Assembly: GCA_003225595.1 (NCBI GenBank)
Contig: QIAR01000071.1
Span: 1 to 10,584 of the forward strand
From: Acidobacteriota bacterium
GTDB lineage: Bacteria > Acidobacteriota > Terriglobia > Terriglobales > Acidobacteriaceae
DNA: 10,584 nt
Direction of reading: 5' to 3'
Position numbers and translations under genes: made by a program. Below the pieces are notes generated by a model. That model saw only the letters and a program-made list of their open reading frames with translations. It was not told where the DNA came from and ran no database searches. Positions 1-5,797 of this stretch are shown here, in pieces; position 1 is the stretch's first letter; each line of letters starts with the position of its first letter.

Positions 1-1089
1 ACCCAAATCATTGCGTCCCAAATCCACCAGCATGACATGCTCGGCGCGTTCTTTTTCGTCATGGAGCATCTGCTGCTCGAGACGGAGATCTTCGGCTTCG
101 TCGCGCCCCCGGGGATGTGTGCCGGCGATGGGTCGATATTCGAGCTTGCGCCCACTCACGCGCACCAACATTTCCGGAGAAGAACCCAGCACATGCAGTG
201 AGGCAGCCGTGGCGCGCTTACTCGGAGTGCTCGCGGTGCCTTCCTCCATGCGAAGGAAATACATGTACGGAGATGGATTCACAGTGCGCAGCGCGCGGTA
301 AAGATCGAAGGGCTCCACATCGGGGGTGAAGTCAACACGTTGCGAGAGGACGACCTGGAAGATGTCACCAGCGGAGATGTACTCCTTGGCCCGCCCCACG
401 ATTCGCATGAAGCGCTCGCGACTGGTTCCGGCATGGACTTTCAATTTCCGCAGCCGTGCCTGAGATTCTCTCTGCCACTGCAAACGCCGCAATCCAGCGA
501 CCAGCTTTCCTTCCAAAATGGCGATATCAGTCAAGGCGTGATCGTAGGCTTGTCGTGGGCTCTCGCGCACATCGGCGGTAGCGATGATGTGAATCTGGTG
601 ACGCAGGTGGTCAAAGGCGAGCAGCCGGTCGAAGAACATCAGCAGCCCGTCCGGCAAGGACAGGTCGTCCTTGGCACGTTCGCCGATCTTTTCCAGTTGC
701 CGCACCACGTCGTAGGCAAAGTAGCCCACGGCGCCTGCGGTAAACGGAGGCAACCCCTCCAGCGAGGCGGGACGGTGCTGGCGCAGTAATTCTTTGAGGA
801 TCTGAAACACGTTCCCGGAACGCCGCTCAAGACGCCTGCCGCGATGCACGGTCACAGTCTCGCCACGCACTCGTACTCGCATGTAGGGGTGCGCGCCTAG
901 GAATGTATAGCGTCCGATCTGCTCTCCGCGTTCGACCGACTCAAGCAAGAATGCATTGGGCTCAGCGCCAGCCACAGCCAGGAAGGCGGAAACCGGCGTC
1001 AGCAGGTCAGCGGTGACTGACTTCACGACCGGCACCAGGGTCGCGCCTCGGGCCAGACGCGAAAATTCCTTGTAGTCGGGACGGAGCAT
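1..1089 (-). CDS. trpE: Anthranilate synthase component I, 3'-truncated by window edge
   Basis: TrpE makes anthranilate from chorismate, the first step of tryptophan synthesis, using ammonia from the TrpG glutaminase. I translated the minus strand: 363 residues are open without a stop and run off at base 1, against about 500 for the family. The N-terminal domain has LLES (48-51), the motif tied to tryptophan feedback binding. The chorismate-binding domain shows SAGDIFQVVLSQR, VNPSPYMYFLRM, GSSPEMLVRV (302-311), PIAGTHPRG (320-328), DEKERAEH (344-351) and LVDLGRNDLG (354-363). These favour TrpE over PabB or a salvage isochorismate synthase. An extra loop of roughly a dozen residues, rich in Ala, Ser and Thr (about 283-299), separates YFLRM from GSSPE. 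ATG at 1089 is the first ATG after an in-frame TAG seven codons upstream. No clear Shine-Dalgarno precedes it. The C-terminal third and any trpG/trpD partners lie outside the window. Confidence 0.93.
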   Translation of the reverse strand, partial: MLRPDYKEFSRLARGATLVPVVKSVTADLLTPVSAFLAVAGAEPNAFLLESVERGEQIGRYTFLGAHPYMRVRVRGETVTVHRGRRLERRSGNVFQILKELLRQHRPASLEGLPPFTAGAVGYFAYDVVRQLEKIGERAKDDLSLPDGLLMFFDRLLAFDHLRHQIHIIATADVRESPRQAYDHALTDIAILEGKLVAGLRRLQWQRESQARLRKLKVHAGTSRERFMRIVGRAKEYISAGDIFQVVLSQRVDFTPDVEPFDLYRALRTVNPSPYMYFLRMEEGTASTPSKRATAASLHVLGSSPEMLVRVSGRKLEYRPIAGTHPRGRDEAEDLRLEQQMLHDEKERAEHVMLVDLGRNDLG

Positions 1090-1266
1090 GCTTGGGCTGA
1101 GACCCAGCTACCAAAAGCCGGGGCGCAGAGTTGTCACATTATAGGGGAACGGCTCGACCGGAATTGTTCCGCCGGTTGACAGTCCTCTATGATTTAGATT
1201 CAGAGTGAGAAGCATTAGTTCGAGCCCCTGTCCTGACGCCATGGCTTTCTGAGCAAGGTTCGTTGT
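1090..1266. other. Intergenic region between trpE and the methyltransferase
   Basis: This 177-nt gap separates two minus-strand genes, so it should hold the end of the methyltransferase transcript and the trpE promoter. A TATAAT hexamer reads on the minus strand (1138-1143). Positions 1219-1241 have the layout of a tRNA 3' end: a TTCGAGC loop, 5 nt, 7 nt, discriminator G and CCA. The preceding bases (ATTAG) cannot pair with CCCTG as a T-stem, so it is not an intact tRNA gene. No convincing terminator with a T-tract was seen for the methyltransferase gene. Confidence 0.5.
1138..1143 (-). promoter_or_regulatory. Candidate -10 box for trpE
   Basis: On the minus strand the bases read a perfect TATAAT about 50 nt before the trpE start codon. 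The region about 17 nt further upstream (1161-1167, ACAATTC on the minus strand) is a poor match to TTGACA. The promoter would therefore need an activator or another -35. No tryptophan-rich leader peptide or attenuator was recognised in the short remaining leader. Confidence 0.35.
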
Positions 1267-2067
1267 CTAGCTGTGCGTGGCTCTCCTGAGAAGAAAGATC
1301 ATCTGCTCGGCATTATTATCAAGTGGTGTTTTAGCAAACGAACCATACTCCTCCACCGGTTCCAAGCCCACAATCACGAAGAGCGCCCTCAGATGGGGAT
1401 ACGTGTAATAGGACATCTTCAAGGGCTCCGCTTCTTCTTGTATGAGTTTTTCGCCTTCGTAGGTTCGAAAGAAGAATGTTGCGCTGAAAGACTGATTAAT
1501 CTTGTCCACGGACTCCTTTCTGAAGTATCGCCGCACGATTTTCGTGGGGTCAGATTGCAGAGGCCATTCCAGTTCTAGAAATTCCTCTCCTATTTTCGAA
1601 TACATCCCCTCAAACTTCGGATAGAAAACATCAAATGCCAGGATGCCATTTTCTTCCAAGTGAAATGCGGCTGTTTTAAGCGCATCTATTTGCTCTTCCA
1701 GATTATGCATATGTTGCAGTGGTCGAAACGGGATCGTCACTAAAGGATATTTTCTGTTGGATCGAAAAGTTCTCATGTCTCCTTCAGAGACAAAAACCCT
1801 CTTTTGGACATCTTTCGGTTCCCGCTCCAGATGCCTTCTCAAAACACCAAGCATTGGCGACGAATTATCTACGCCATGAATTTCGATGCCCGCTCGGGCA
1901 ATGGGGAGCAAAAGGCGACCCGTTCCACAAGCAAGTTCGAGAATGGGGCCACCAATCCGCTTGGCTAAATCAAGATAAAAAGGCAGATCTACAAGGTCCT
2001 TCTTGGCGGCATAGGCGTCATCGTAATATTTTGCAGCAATCTCGTAGGCCTCAACTCCATCGCTCAT
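1267..2067 (-). CDS. Class I SAM-dependent methyltransferase
   Basis: The 266-residue product has the Rossmann-type fold of class I methyltransferases, which move a methyl group from S-adenosylmethionine to an unknown acceptor. Motif I is ILELACGTGRLLLPIA (42-57). The acidic residue that binds the SAM ribose is D67 in HGVDNSSPML. A motif II-like EGDMR follows, then YPLVTIPFRPLQHM and an ENGILAFDVFYP strand. The C-terminal EYGSF...NAEQMIFLLRR matches the last strands of the Methyltransf_25-like group. No membrane segment or DNA/RNA-binding domain is seen, so the substrate is probably a small molecule or protein, which is inference. An open frame reaches a TTG at 2085, but a GGAGGA site six bases before ATG 2067 fixes the start there. 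Base composition is noticeably A+T-rich: by hand count 1621-1680 has 23 G/C of 60, while 2761-2820 in the next gene has 38 of 60. Recent acquisition is possible. Confidence 0.85.
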   Translation of the reverse strand: MSDGVEAYEIAAKYYDDAYAAKKDLVDLPFYLDLAKRIGGPILELACGTGRLLLPIARAGIEIHGVDNSSPMLGVLRRHLEREPKDVQKRVFVSEGDMRTFRSNRKYPLVTIPFRPLQHMHNLEEQIDALKTAAFHLEENGILAFDVFYPKFEGMYSKIGEEFLELEWPLQSDPTKIVRRYFRKESVDKINQSFSATFFFRTYEGEKLIQEEAEPLKMSYYTYPHLRALFVIVGLEPVEEYGSFAKTPLDNNAEQMIFLLRRATHS

Positions 2068-2073
2068 TACGCT

Positions 2074-2079
2074 TCCTCC
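2074..2079 (-). promoter_or_regulatory. Shine-Dalgarno site fixing the methyltransferase start
   Basis: The minus strand reads GGAGGA, six nucleotides (AGCGTA) before ATG at 2067. It lies inside the reading frame extended from TTG 2085, so that longer form is unlikely. Confidence 0.7.
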
Positions 2080-2191
2080 GCGCAAAATACTACTTCAACC
2101 GCCTGATGAAATGGGAACCAGCGGAAGAATTGACGAATGAGTCTACGCGTCGGAGGTGACTATTCTGGCAAAGTCCGTCAGAATGGGACTT

Positions 2192-3037
2192 ATGCGAGTC
2201 AAGTTTTGGGGTGTGCGGGGATCCACACCCACCCCCCAACCGGAAAACCTGCGCTACGGAGGCAACACGTCGTGCGTCGAGGTGCGCCTCAAAGATGCTC
2301 TCTACGTCTTCGATTGCGGCACTGGTTTCCGCCTACTCGGTCAACAACTGGAGCATGAGTCGAAGGGGAAGCCGGTCGTAGCGCACATTTTCGTCTCGCA
2401 CTTTCACTGGGACCACATTCAAGGCATCCCGTTCTTCGGGCCGCTTTATGACAGCGCGGAGAACCGCTTCATCTTTCATTGTTCGAGCCGCACCCGCAGC
2501 CTGAAGCGGGTTATGGAAGAGCAGATGGCCTCGCCATACTTCCCCGTGGACATGAGCGAGATGAAAGCCCGGCGAGATTTCTACGACATTGAAGAAGGGC
2601 GCGTCCCGCTGGGCGACGAGGTCACGATAGAGGCAACGTGGCTGAACCATCCCCAGGGCTGCATGGGCTTTCGCCTTGAAAGCAAGCACGGCGTGCTGGT
2701 CTACGCGACAGATAATGAACCCGGCGATCCCATCTTCGACAAGAACGTGCGCAAACTGGCCGCCGGCGCCGACGTGCTGATCTACGACGCGCAATATCTG
2801 CCGGAAGAATACGAAGCCCGCAAGCGCGGCTGGGGGCACAGTCACTGGCGCGAGGGCATCAACATCGTGATGGAAAGCGGCGCGAAAGAGCTCATCTTAT
2901 TTCATCATGACCCGGATCACGACGATACGTTGATCGATAAGGTGGTACGGGAAGCCCGGAATTATAATCCGCGAGTGCGGGCCGCGGCCGAGGGGATGGA
3001 AATAGGGATTGAGCAGGCCGCCGCGCAGGCCCATTAG
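2192..3037 (+). CDS. MBL-fold metallo-hydrolase
   Basis: This is a 281-residue metallo-beta-lactamase-fold hydrolase, predicted cytoplasmic because no signal peptide is present. The N-terminus MRVKFWGVRGSTPTP, then RYGGNTSCVEV and FDCGTG, is typical of a stand-alone subgroup related to tRNase Z and cyclic phosphodiesterase-like enzymes. Metal ligands visible are H70-x-H72-x-D74-H75 (SHFHWDHIQG), H153, D174 in YATDNEPGD and H238/H239 in LILFHHDPDHDD. YDAQY (198-202) and GWGHSHW (213-219) are further group signatures. A dinuclear zinc site is therefore likely intact, but the substrate is unknown. The frame is open back to GTG 2156, with ATGs at 2183 and 2192. I chose 2192 because family members begin with M-x-V-x-FWGVRGS. 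The GGAGG at 2152-2156 overlaps the GTG and is too close to serve it, and ribosome sites for the ATGs are weak. The gene is divergent from the methyltransferase and convergent with TetR, so probably monocistronic. Confidence 0.88.
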   Translation: MRVKFWGVRGSTPTPQPENLRYGGNTSCVEVRLKDALYVFDCGTGFRLLGQQLEHESKGKPVVAHIFVSHFHWDHIQGIPFFGPLYDSAENRFIFHCSSRTRSLKRVMEEQMASPYFPVDMSEMKARRDFYDIEEGRVPLGDEVTIEATWLNHPQGCMGFRLESKHGVLVYATDNEPGDPIFDKNVRKLAAGADVLIYDAQYLPEEYEARKRGWGHSHWREGINIVMESGAKELILFHHDPDHDDTLIDKVVREARNYNPRVRAAAEGMEIGIEQAAAQAH

Positions 3038-3077
3038 CGGCGGTTTTCTCAGCGACCGGGAATAGCAGGTCGCAAAA

Positions 3078-3107
3078 GAGGTCGTCTGGCTCGAGGGTCG
3101 TGACCTC
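3078..3107. repeat. Weak inverted repeat between convergent genes
   Basis: GAGGTC (3078-3083) and GACCTC (3102-3107) form a six-pair stem with an 18-nt loop in the 114-nt gap between the hydrolase and TetR stop codons. No T-tract follows on either strand, so a terminator role is only a guess. Confidence 0.25.
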
Positions 3108-3151
3108 AGAGGGCTAAACAGGTCGGTTCAAGACGCGTATGTCGCGGTGCT

Positions 3152-3778
3152 TCACCTTAGCGGATTGCTTTTCAGGCCGGCAGACAAAAATGTGAAACAG
3201 GTCGAGCGCACGTCTGAATCGGAAAAGGTTGCGGGATATCCCATAGAGCGGGCCAGTATTTTGTCTCGCAGCATGCCTTCAATAGCTCCCATCAAACCTG
3301 AACGTAACGCCTCTGGGTGAATGTTGGGCCTCAGTTCGCCTTGGTCGGCAAGTTGCTTCAAAATTCCATCAATAATGTTCACGAACTCCAGGAATCCGGG
3401 GACCAGCACAACCTGCTTCCCATCGTCCCGGATGCGACGTCCTTCCAGCAGGACAAGCTTGGTAATCTGCTCATCCCTAGCCAGGAAATTAAGCACCATT
3501 TCGACCATGACCTCGAACTTTTGGCGGGGCGAAGAAATGCTTGCAGTGGCCAGCCGGACCGCAGGGTTGATTTGCTCCCAACTGTATTGGAAAATCGCCT
3601 CCAGAACGCCTTGTTTGTTGGTGAAATGTTTGATGAGCTGAGATTCGCTAGTGCCCGCAAGCCGGCAAATGGCGGCCGTTGAAGCGGGCTCGTATCCCCG
3701 TTCGGCGAACAGAGTTTTCGCCGCTTCTCTGATGCGCTCGCGACTTGAAAGCAATGCACCTGTTTTTGTGGTCTCCAT
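3152..3778 (-). CDS. TetR/AcrR-family transcriptional regulator
   Basis: The 208-residue protein has the usual length and plan of a TetR-family repressor: an N-terminal DNA-binding domain and a C-terminal ligand-binding, dimerising domain. Residues 13-59 fit the TetR_N pattern, with RERIREAAKTLFAERGYE, then a helix-turn-helix TAAICRLAGTSESQLIKHF (34-52) and the NKQGVLEAIF helix. The rest is helical with no cysteine-rich or enzymatic motif, and the ligand cannot be predicted. ATG 3778 is preceded at seven bases by AGGGTG, a modest ribosome site. The gene points away from the propeller operon, whose start is 456 nt upstream. The palindrome at 3802-3820, only 24 nt before the start codon, is well placed for self-repression. 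Regulation of the operon is inferred from this geometry and from a half-site in the operon-facing promoter. Confidence 0.9.
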   Translation of the reverse strand: METTKTGALLSSRERIREAAKTLFAERGYEPASTAAICRLAGTSESQLIKHFTNKQGVLEAIFQYSWEQINPAVRLATASISSPRQKFEVMVEMVLNFLARDEQITKLVLLEGRRIRDDGKQVVLVPGFLEFVNIIDGILKQLADQGELRPNIHPEALRSGLMGAIEGMLRDKILARSMGYPATFSDSDVRSTCFTFLSAGLKSNPLR

Positions 3779-3801
3779 AAGCGTGCACCCTAGTCGACCT
3801 G

Positions 3802-3820
3802 CTAGTCGCGTTCCGACTAG
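3802..3820. promoter_or_regulatory. Palindromic operator candidate for the TetR regulator
   Basis: CTAGTCG and CGACTAG are perfect seven-base arms around CGTTC, giving a 19-bp palindrome of the size TetR dimers bind. A third CTAGTCG lies at 3790-3796 in direct orientation and a fourth at 3976-3982 inside the rightward promoter. A TAAAAT box on the minus strand (3832-3837) would put the TetR transcription start beside the palindrome, so bound repressor would block its own gene. Binding is inferred, not shown. Confidence 0.55.
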
Positions 3821-3850
3821 TTTACAGCAGCATTTTACTACTATCTGTTC

Positions 3851-3880
3851 AGCCTAAAGGGTGATCGATGCCCCTAGGCT
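3851..3880. repeat. AGCCTA/TAGGCT inverted repeat in the control region
   Basis: AGCCTA (3851-3856) and TAGGCT (3875-3880) are complementary, with GGG and CCC able to extend the stem imperfectly. The same sequence recurs as the ten-base palindrome AGCCTAGGCT at 3968-3977, so this may be a second regulator site or a looping element between the two promoters. Confidence 0.35.
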
Positions 3881-3962
3881 GAGCGGTCATAATGCGATAT
3901 CACTCGTATATTCAGGATGTTACGCTACCTACCCAAGTCTTCTCAAAACTGCAAAATTCCAC

Positions 3963-3991
3963 TTGACAGCCTAGGCTAGTCGTGGCACTAT
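3963..3991 (+). promoter_or_regulatory. Candidate sigma70-type promoter for the propeller operon
   Basis: A perfect TTGACA (3963-3968) is followed after 17 nt by CACTAT (3986-3991), which keeps the key A2 and T6 of TATAAT. The spacer holds the palindrome AGCCTAGGCT, starting at the last -35 base, and an overlapping CTAGTCG half-site (3976-3982). A repressor bound there would exclude RNA polymerase. Transcription would start near 3998 and leave a leader of about 240 nt before the first operon gene. Confidence 0.5.
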
Positions 3992-3997
3992 TTCCGC

Positions 3998-4234
3998 CCG
4001 TTGTACCATTATTATAAGATGTAGTTATACGACTATTACCATTGGGAATCGAAGACTTTGCGTTTATAAAGTTTTACTTATAGGGCTATTAGCCTTGAAT
4101 TGAGAATCGCAGCCGTGCTGGGTCCGATAAGCATCTAATGGCCCGCTGAAAGCTGGGCACTCTGGCCTGCCCGCAGTTAGAAGCTGCGCCACTCGCAGGA
4201 GAACGATCCGAGACAACTTCCCCGGAGGAGTGCA
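3998..4234 (+). other. Long 5' leader of the propeller operon, no gene recognised
   Basis: No ORF with coding character was found. The first half is A+T-rich. GGCTATTAGCC at 4084-4094 is a near-perfect 5+5 palindrome. GCCCGCT...AGC-T-GGGC (4141-4158) can form a seven-pair hairpin with one bulge, and GCAG...CTGC (4173-4187) a small one. The segment 4100-4220 is G+C-richer and might be structured RNA, but I could match it to no known riboswitch. A GGAGG at 4224-4228 serves the next gene. Confidence 0.3.
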
Positions 4235-5767
4235 ATGTCCCCACTCAGTTGCCCTCACACGCTACGTATGCGGATGTTGATCGCTGTCGTCTTCGCAGTT
4301 TGGATTTTGTCCCCGCACCTAATGCCCAATTCGCTCCTGTTGCCGCAAGCCTTTACCCAGAACATCCCAAACTTCACCAAGCAGGTCTCTTCAAGCGGCC
4401 AGACCAACGCCACTGAGCCCTCGGTAGCCGTGGACCGCTCCGACGGCACCGTATATGTCGCCTGGCAGGCCAGCGGCACGCACGTGGCTCGTTCCGATGA
4501 CGGCGGGCGCACGTTTGTCGAGACCCCCATTGCCAACCTGTTTGGATCTGATGTCGGCGATGTGGATGTCCGCGTAGGTGGGCCAACGCCTTCCGGGACG
4601 CACCGCGTGTATGTCTCCTCTATTGAGGAGCTACCACTGGTTCTCCAGACCCATGTCGCCTACAGCGACGACCGGGGCGCCAATTGGACCATCAACGATC
4701 TCGCGGCGGTCAATCCTTCCTTTATCGATCGGCCATGGCTGGCGGTTTTTCCCAGTAAGACATCGGCGAATCAGGATCAGGTCTACATCAGCTACCACGA
4801 CTTCTCAGCTAGTCAGATCAATGTGGCGGCTTCGAACGATGGCGGGCAGACCTTCGGTCCGTCGGTCGATGTCCTTGCGCAAAACGGGATCGCCCAAACG
4901 CAATCCTTCTGCAACACGATTCCAAGCGACATCGAAGTGGATCCTGAAACCGGCGAAGTGTACGTGCAATGGATCACCGCCGACCCCGTGGCCAACACAA
5001 CCCAGGGATGCAACATCAGCCAGATCGAGAATTTTCATCAGGTGTGGGTCGCTCACTCGCCGCCTGCCACCGGAGTCGGGCCGCTGGCCACGACGAGTTG
5101 GGTGAACGATGCTCATCTAGTCTTTGACGGCAATATCGGCCGGACGTGGCAGACAAACACGGATAGGATCTTCGCCACTCTCGGAGTCGATGATTCTCGC
5201 GTGTCTGGAGTGCCGGGTAACGTCTACTCTGTTTTTCCTGACAACTTGTCCGCTCCCGGCAATAACGATATCTGGTTCACACATTCGAGCAATAAGGGGC
5301 AGTCGTGGGCACCGCCGGTAAAGGTCAACCACGATACGGGGACTCACTATTTCCCCTGGATTGCGGCCGGCAGCACTGGGCGCGTGGACTTTATCTGGCT
5401 GACCACGCCGGACCTTACTTCTTCTGATGCGGCGCTGTCGCCCTGGACAGTGACTTTCGCCCAGACAACCAACGGTACCTCGGCCACGCCCAAGTTCAGC
5501 CAGACCAGCGCCTCAAGCAATGTCATGCACGTGGGCGGGATCTGCACCAACGGCATCTTCTGCACGGTCACCGGCGGCAACCGAGATCTGGCGGACTCTA
5601 TCTCCATTGCCATCGACCGTGGAGGAAGCGCCGCCCTGGTTTGGACCGATCAAGGCAATGTCCTGCATGGCCCGACTCATATCACCTACGCGTGCGTCAA
5701 CAAGCAGCAATCCGCCATTGTAGGAGCAAATCAGGGCCAAAGCTGTAAGGGTCCAGCGGGTCCTTAA
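4235..5767 (+). CDS. Exported Asp-box (BNR) beta-propeller protein
   Basis: The 510-residue protein starts with an export signal: basic residues to R13, then hydrophobic 14-36. It continues as a sialidase-like beta-propeller. Four Asp-box motifs (S-x-D-x-G-x-T-W/F) mark propeller turns: SDDGGRTF (87-94), SDDRGANW (144-151), SNDGGQTF (200-207) and a degenerate SSNKGQSW (351-358). Blade strands such as EPSVAVDRSDGTVYVAW (61-77) and FPWIAAGSTGRVDFIW (from 373) fit. The FRIP-type motif and arginine triad of true sialidases were not found, so a glycan- or protein-binding role seems likelier than sialidase activity. It ends in a short tail with C504. ATG 4235 follows GGAGG at a good distance. It is the first gene of a two-gene operon with the homologous larger gene 30 nt downstream. 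Its substrate is not evident. Confidence 0.8.
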   Translation: MSPLSCPHTLRMRMLIAVVFAVWILSPHLMPNSLLLPQAFTQNIPNFTKQVSSSGQTNATEPSVAVDRSDGTVYVAWQASGTHVARSDDGGRTFVETPIANLFGSDVGDVDVRVGGPTPSGTHRVYVSSIEELPLVLQTHVAYSDDRGANWTINDLAAVNPSFIDRPWLAVFPSKTSANQDQVYISYHDFSASQINVAASNDGGQTFGPSVDVLAQNGIAQTQSFCNTIPSDIEVDPETGEVYVQWITADPVANTTQGCNISQIENFHQVWVAHSPPATGVGPLATTSWVNDAHLVFDGNIGRTWQTNTDRIFATLGVDDSRVSGVPGNVYSVFPDNLSAPGNNDIWFTHSSNKGQSWAPPVKVNHDTGTHYFPWIAAGSTGRVDFIWLTTPDLTSSDAALSPWTVTFAQTTNGTSATPKFSQTSASSNVMHVGGICTNGIFCTVTGGNRDLADSISIAIDRGGSAALVWTDQGNVLHGPTHITYACVNKQQSAIVGANQGQSCKGPAGP

Positions 5768-5797
5768 GACGACTTGATTACTTAGGAGAAGAACCAT

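Noticed and set aside
340..789. Plus-strand ORF of 149 codons opposite trpE
   Set aside because: It is the antisense shadow of trpE; all recognisable motifs lie on the minus strand across the same bases.
1176..1181. TTGACA on the plus strand between trpE and the methyltransferase
   Set aside because: No -10 hexamer occurs at 15-19 nt, and no plus-strand gene follows within reach.
1219..1241. Intact tRNA gene
   Set aside because: Only the 3' end fits. The T-stem 5' strand does not pair, and no acceptor, D or anticodon arm was found upstream.
2156..2191. GTG 2156 as the start of the MBL-fold hydrolase
   Set aside because: The GGAGG overlaps the GTG, too close to act. The conserved N-terminus of the family begins at ATG 2192, though 2183 remains possible.
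4235..5767. Catalytic sialidase (neuraminidase)
   Set aside because: Asp boxes are present, but the FRIP-type motif, arginine triad and Tyr/Glu pair of GH33 enzymes could not be identified.
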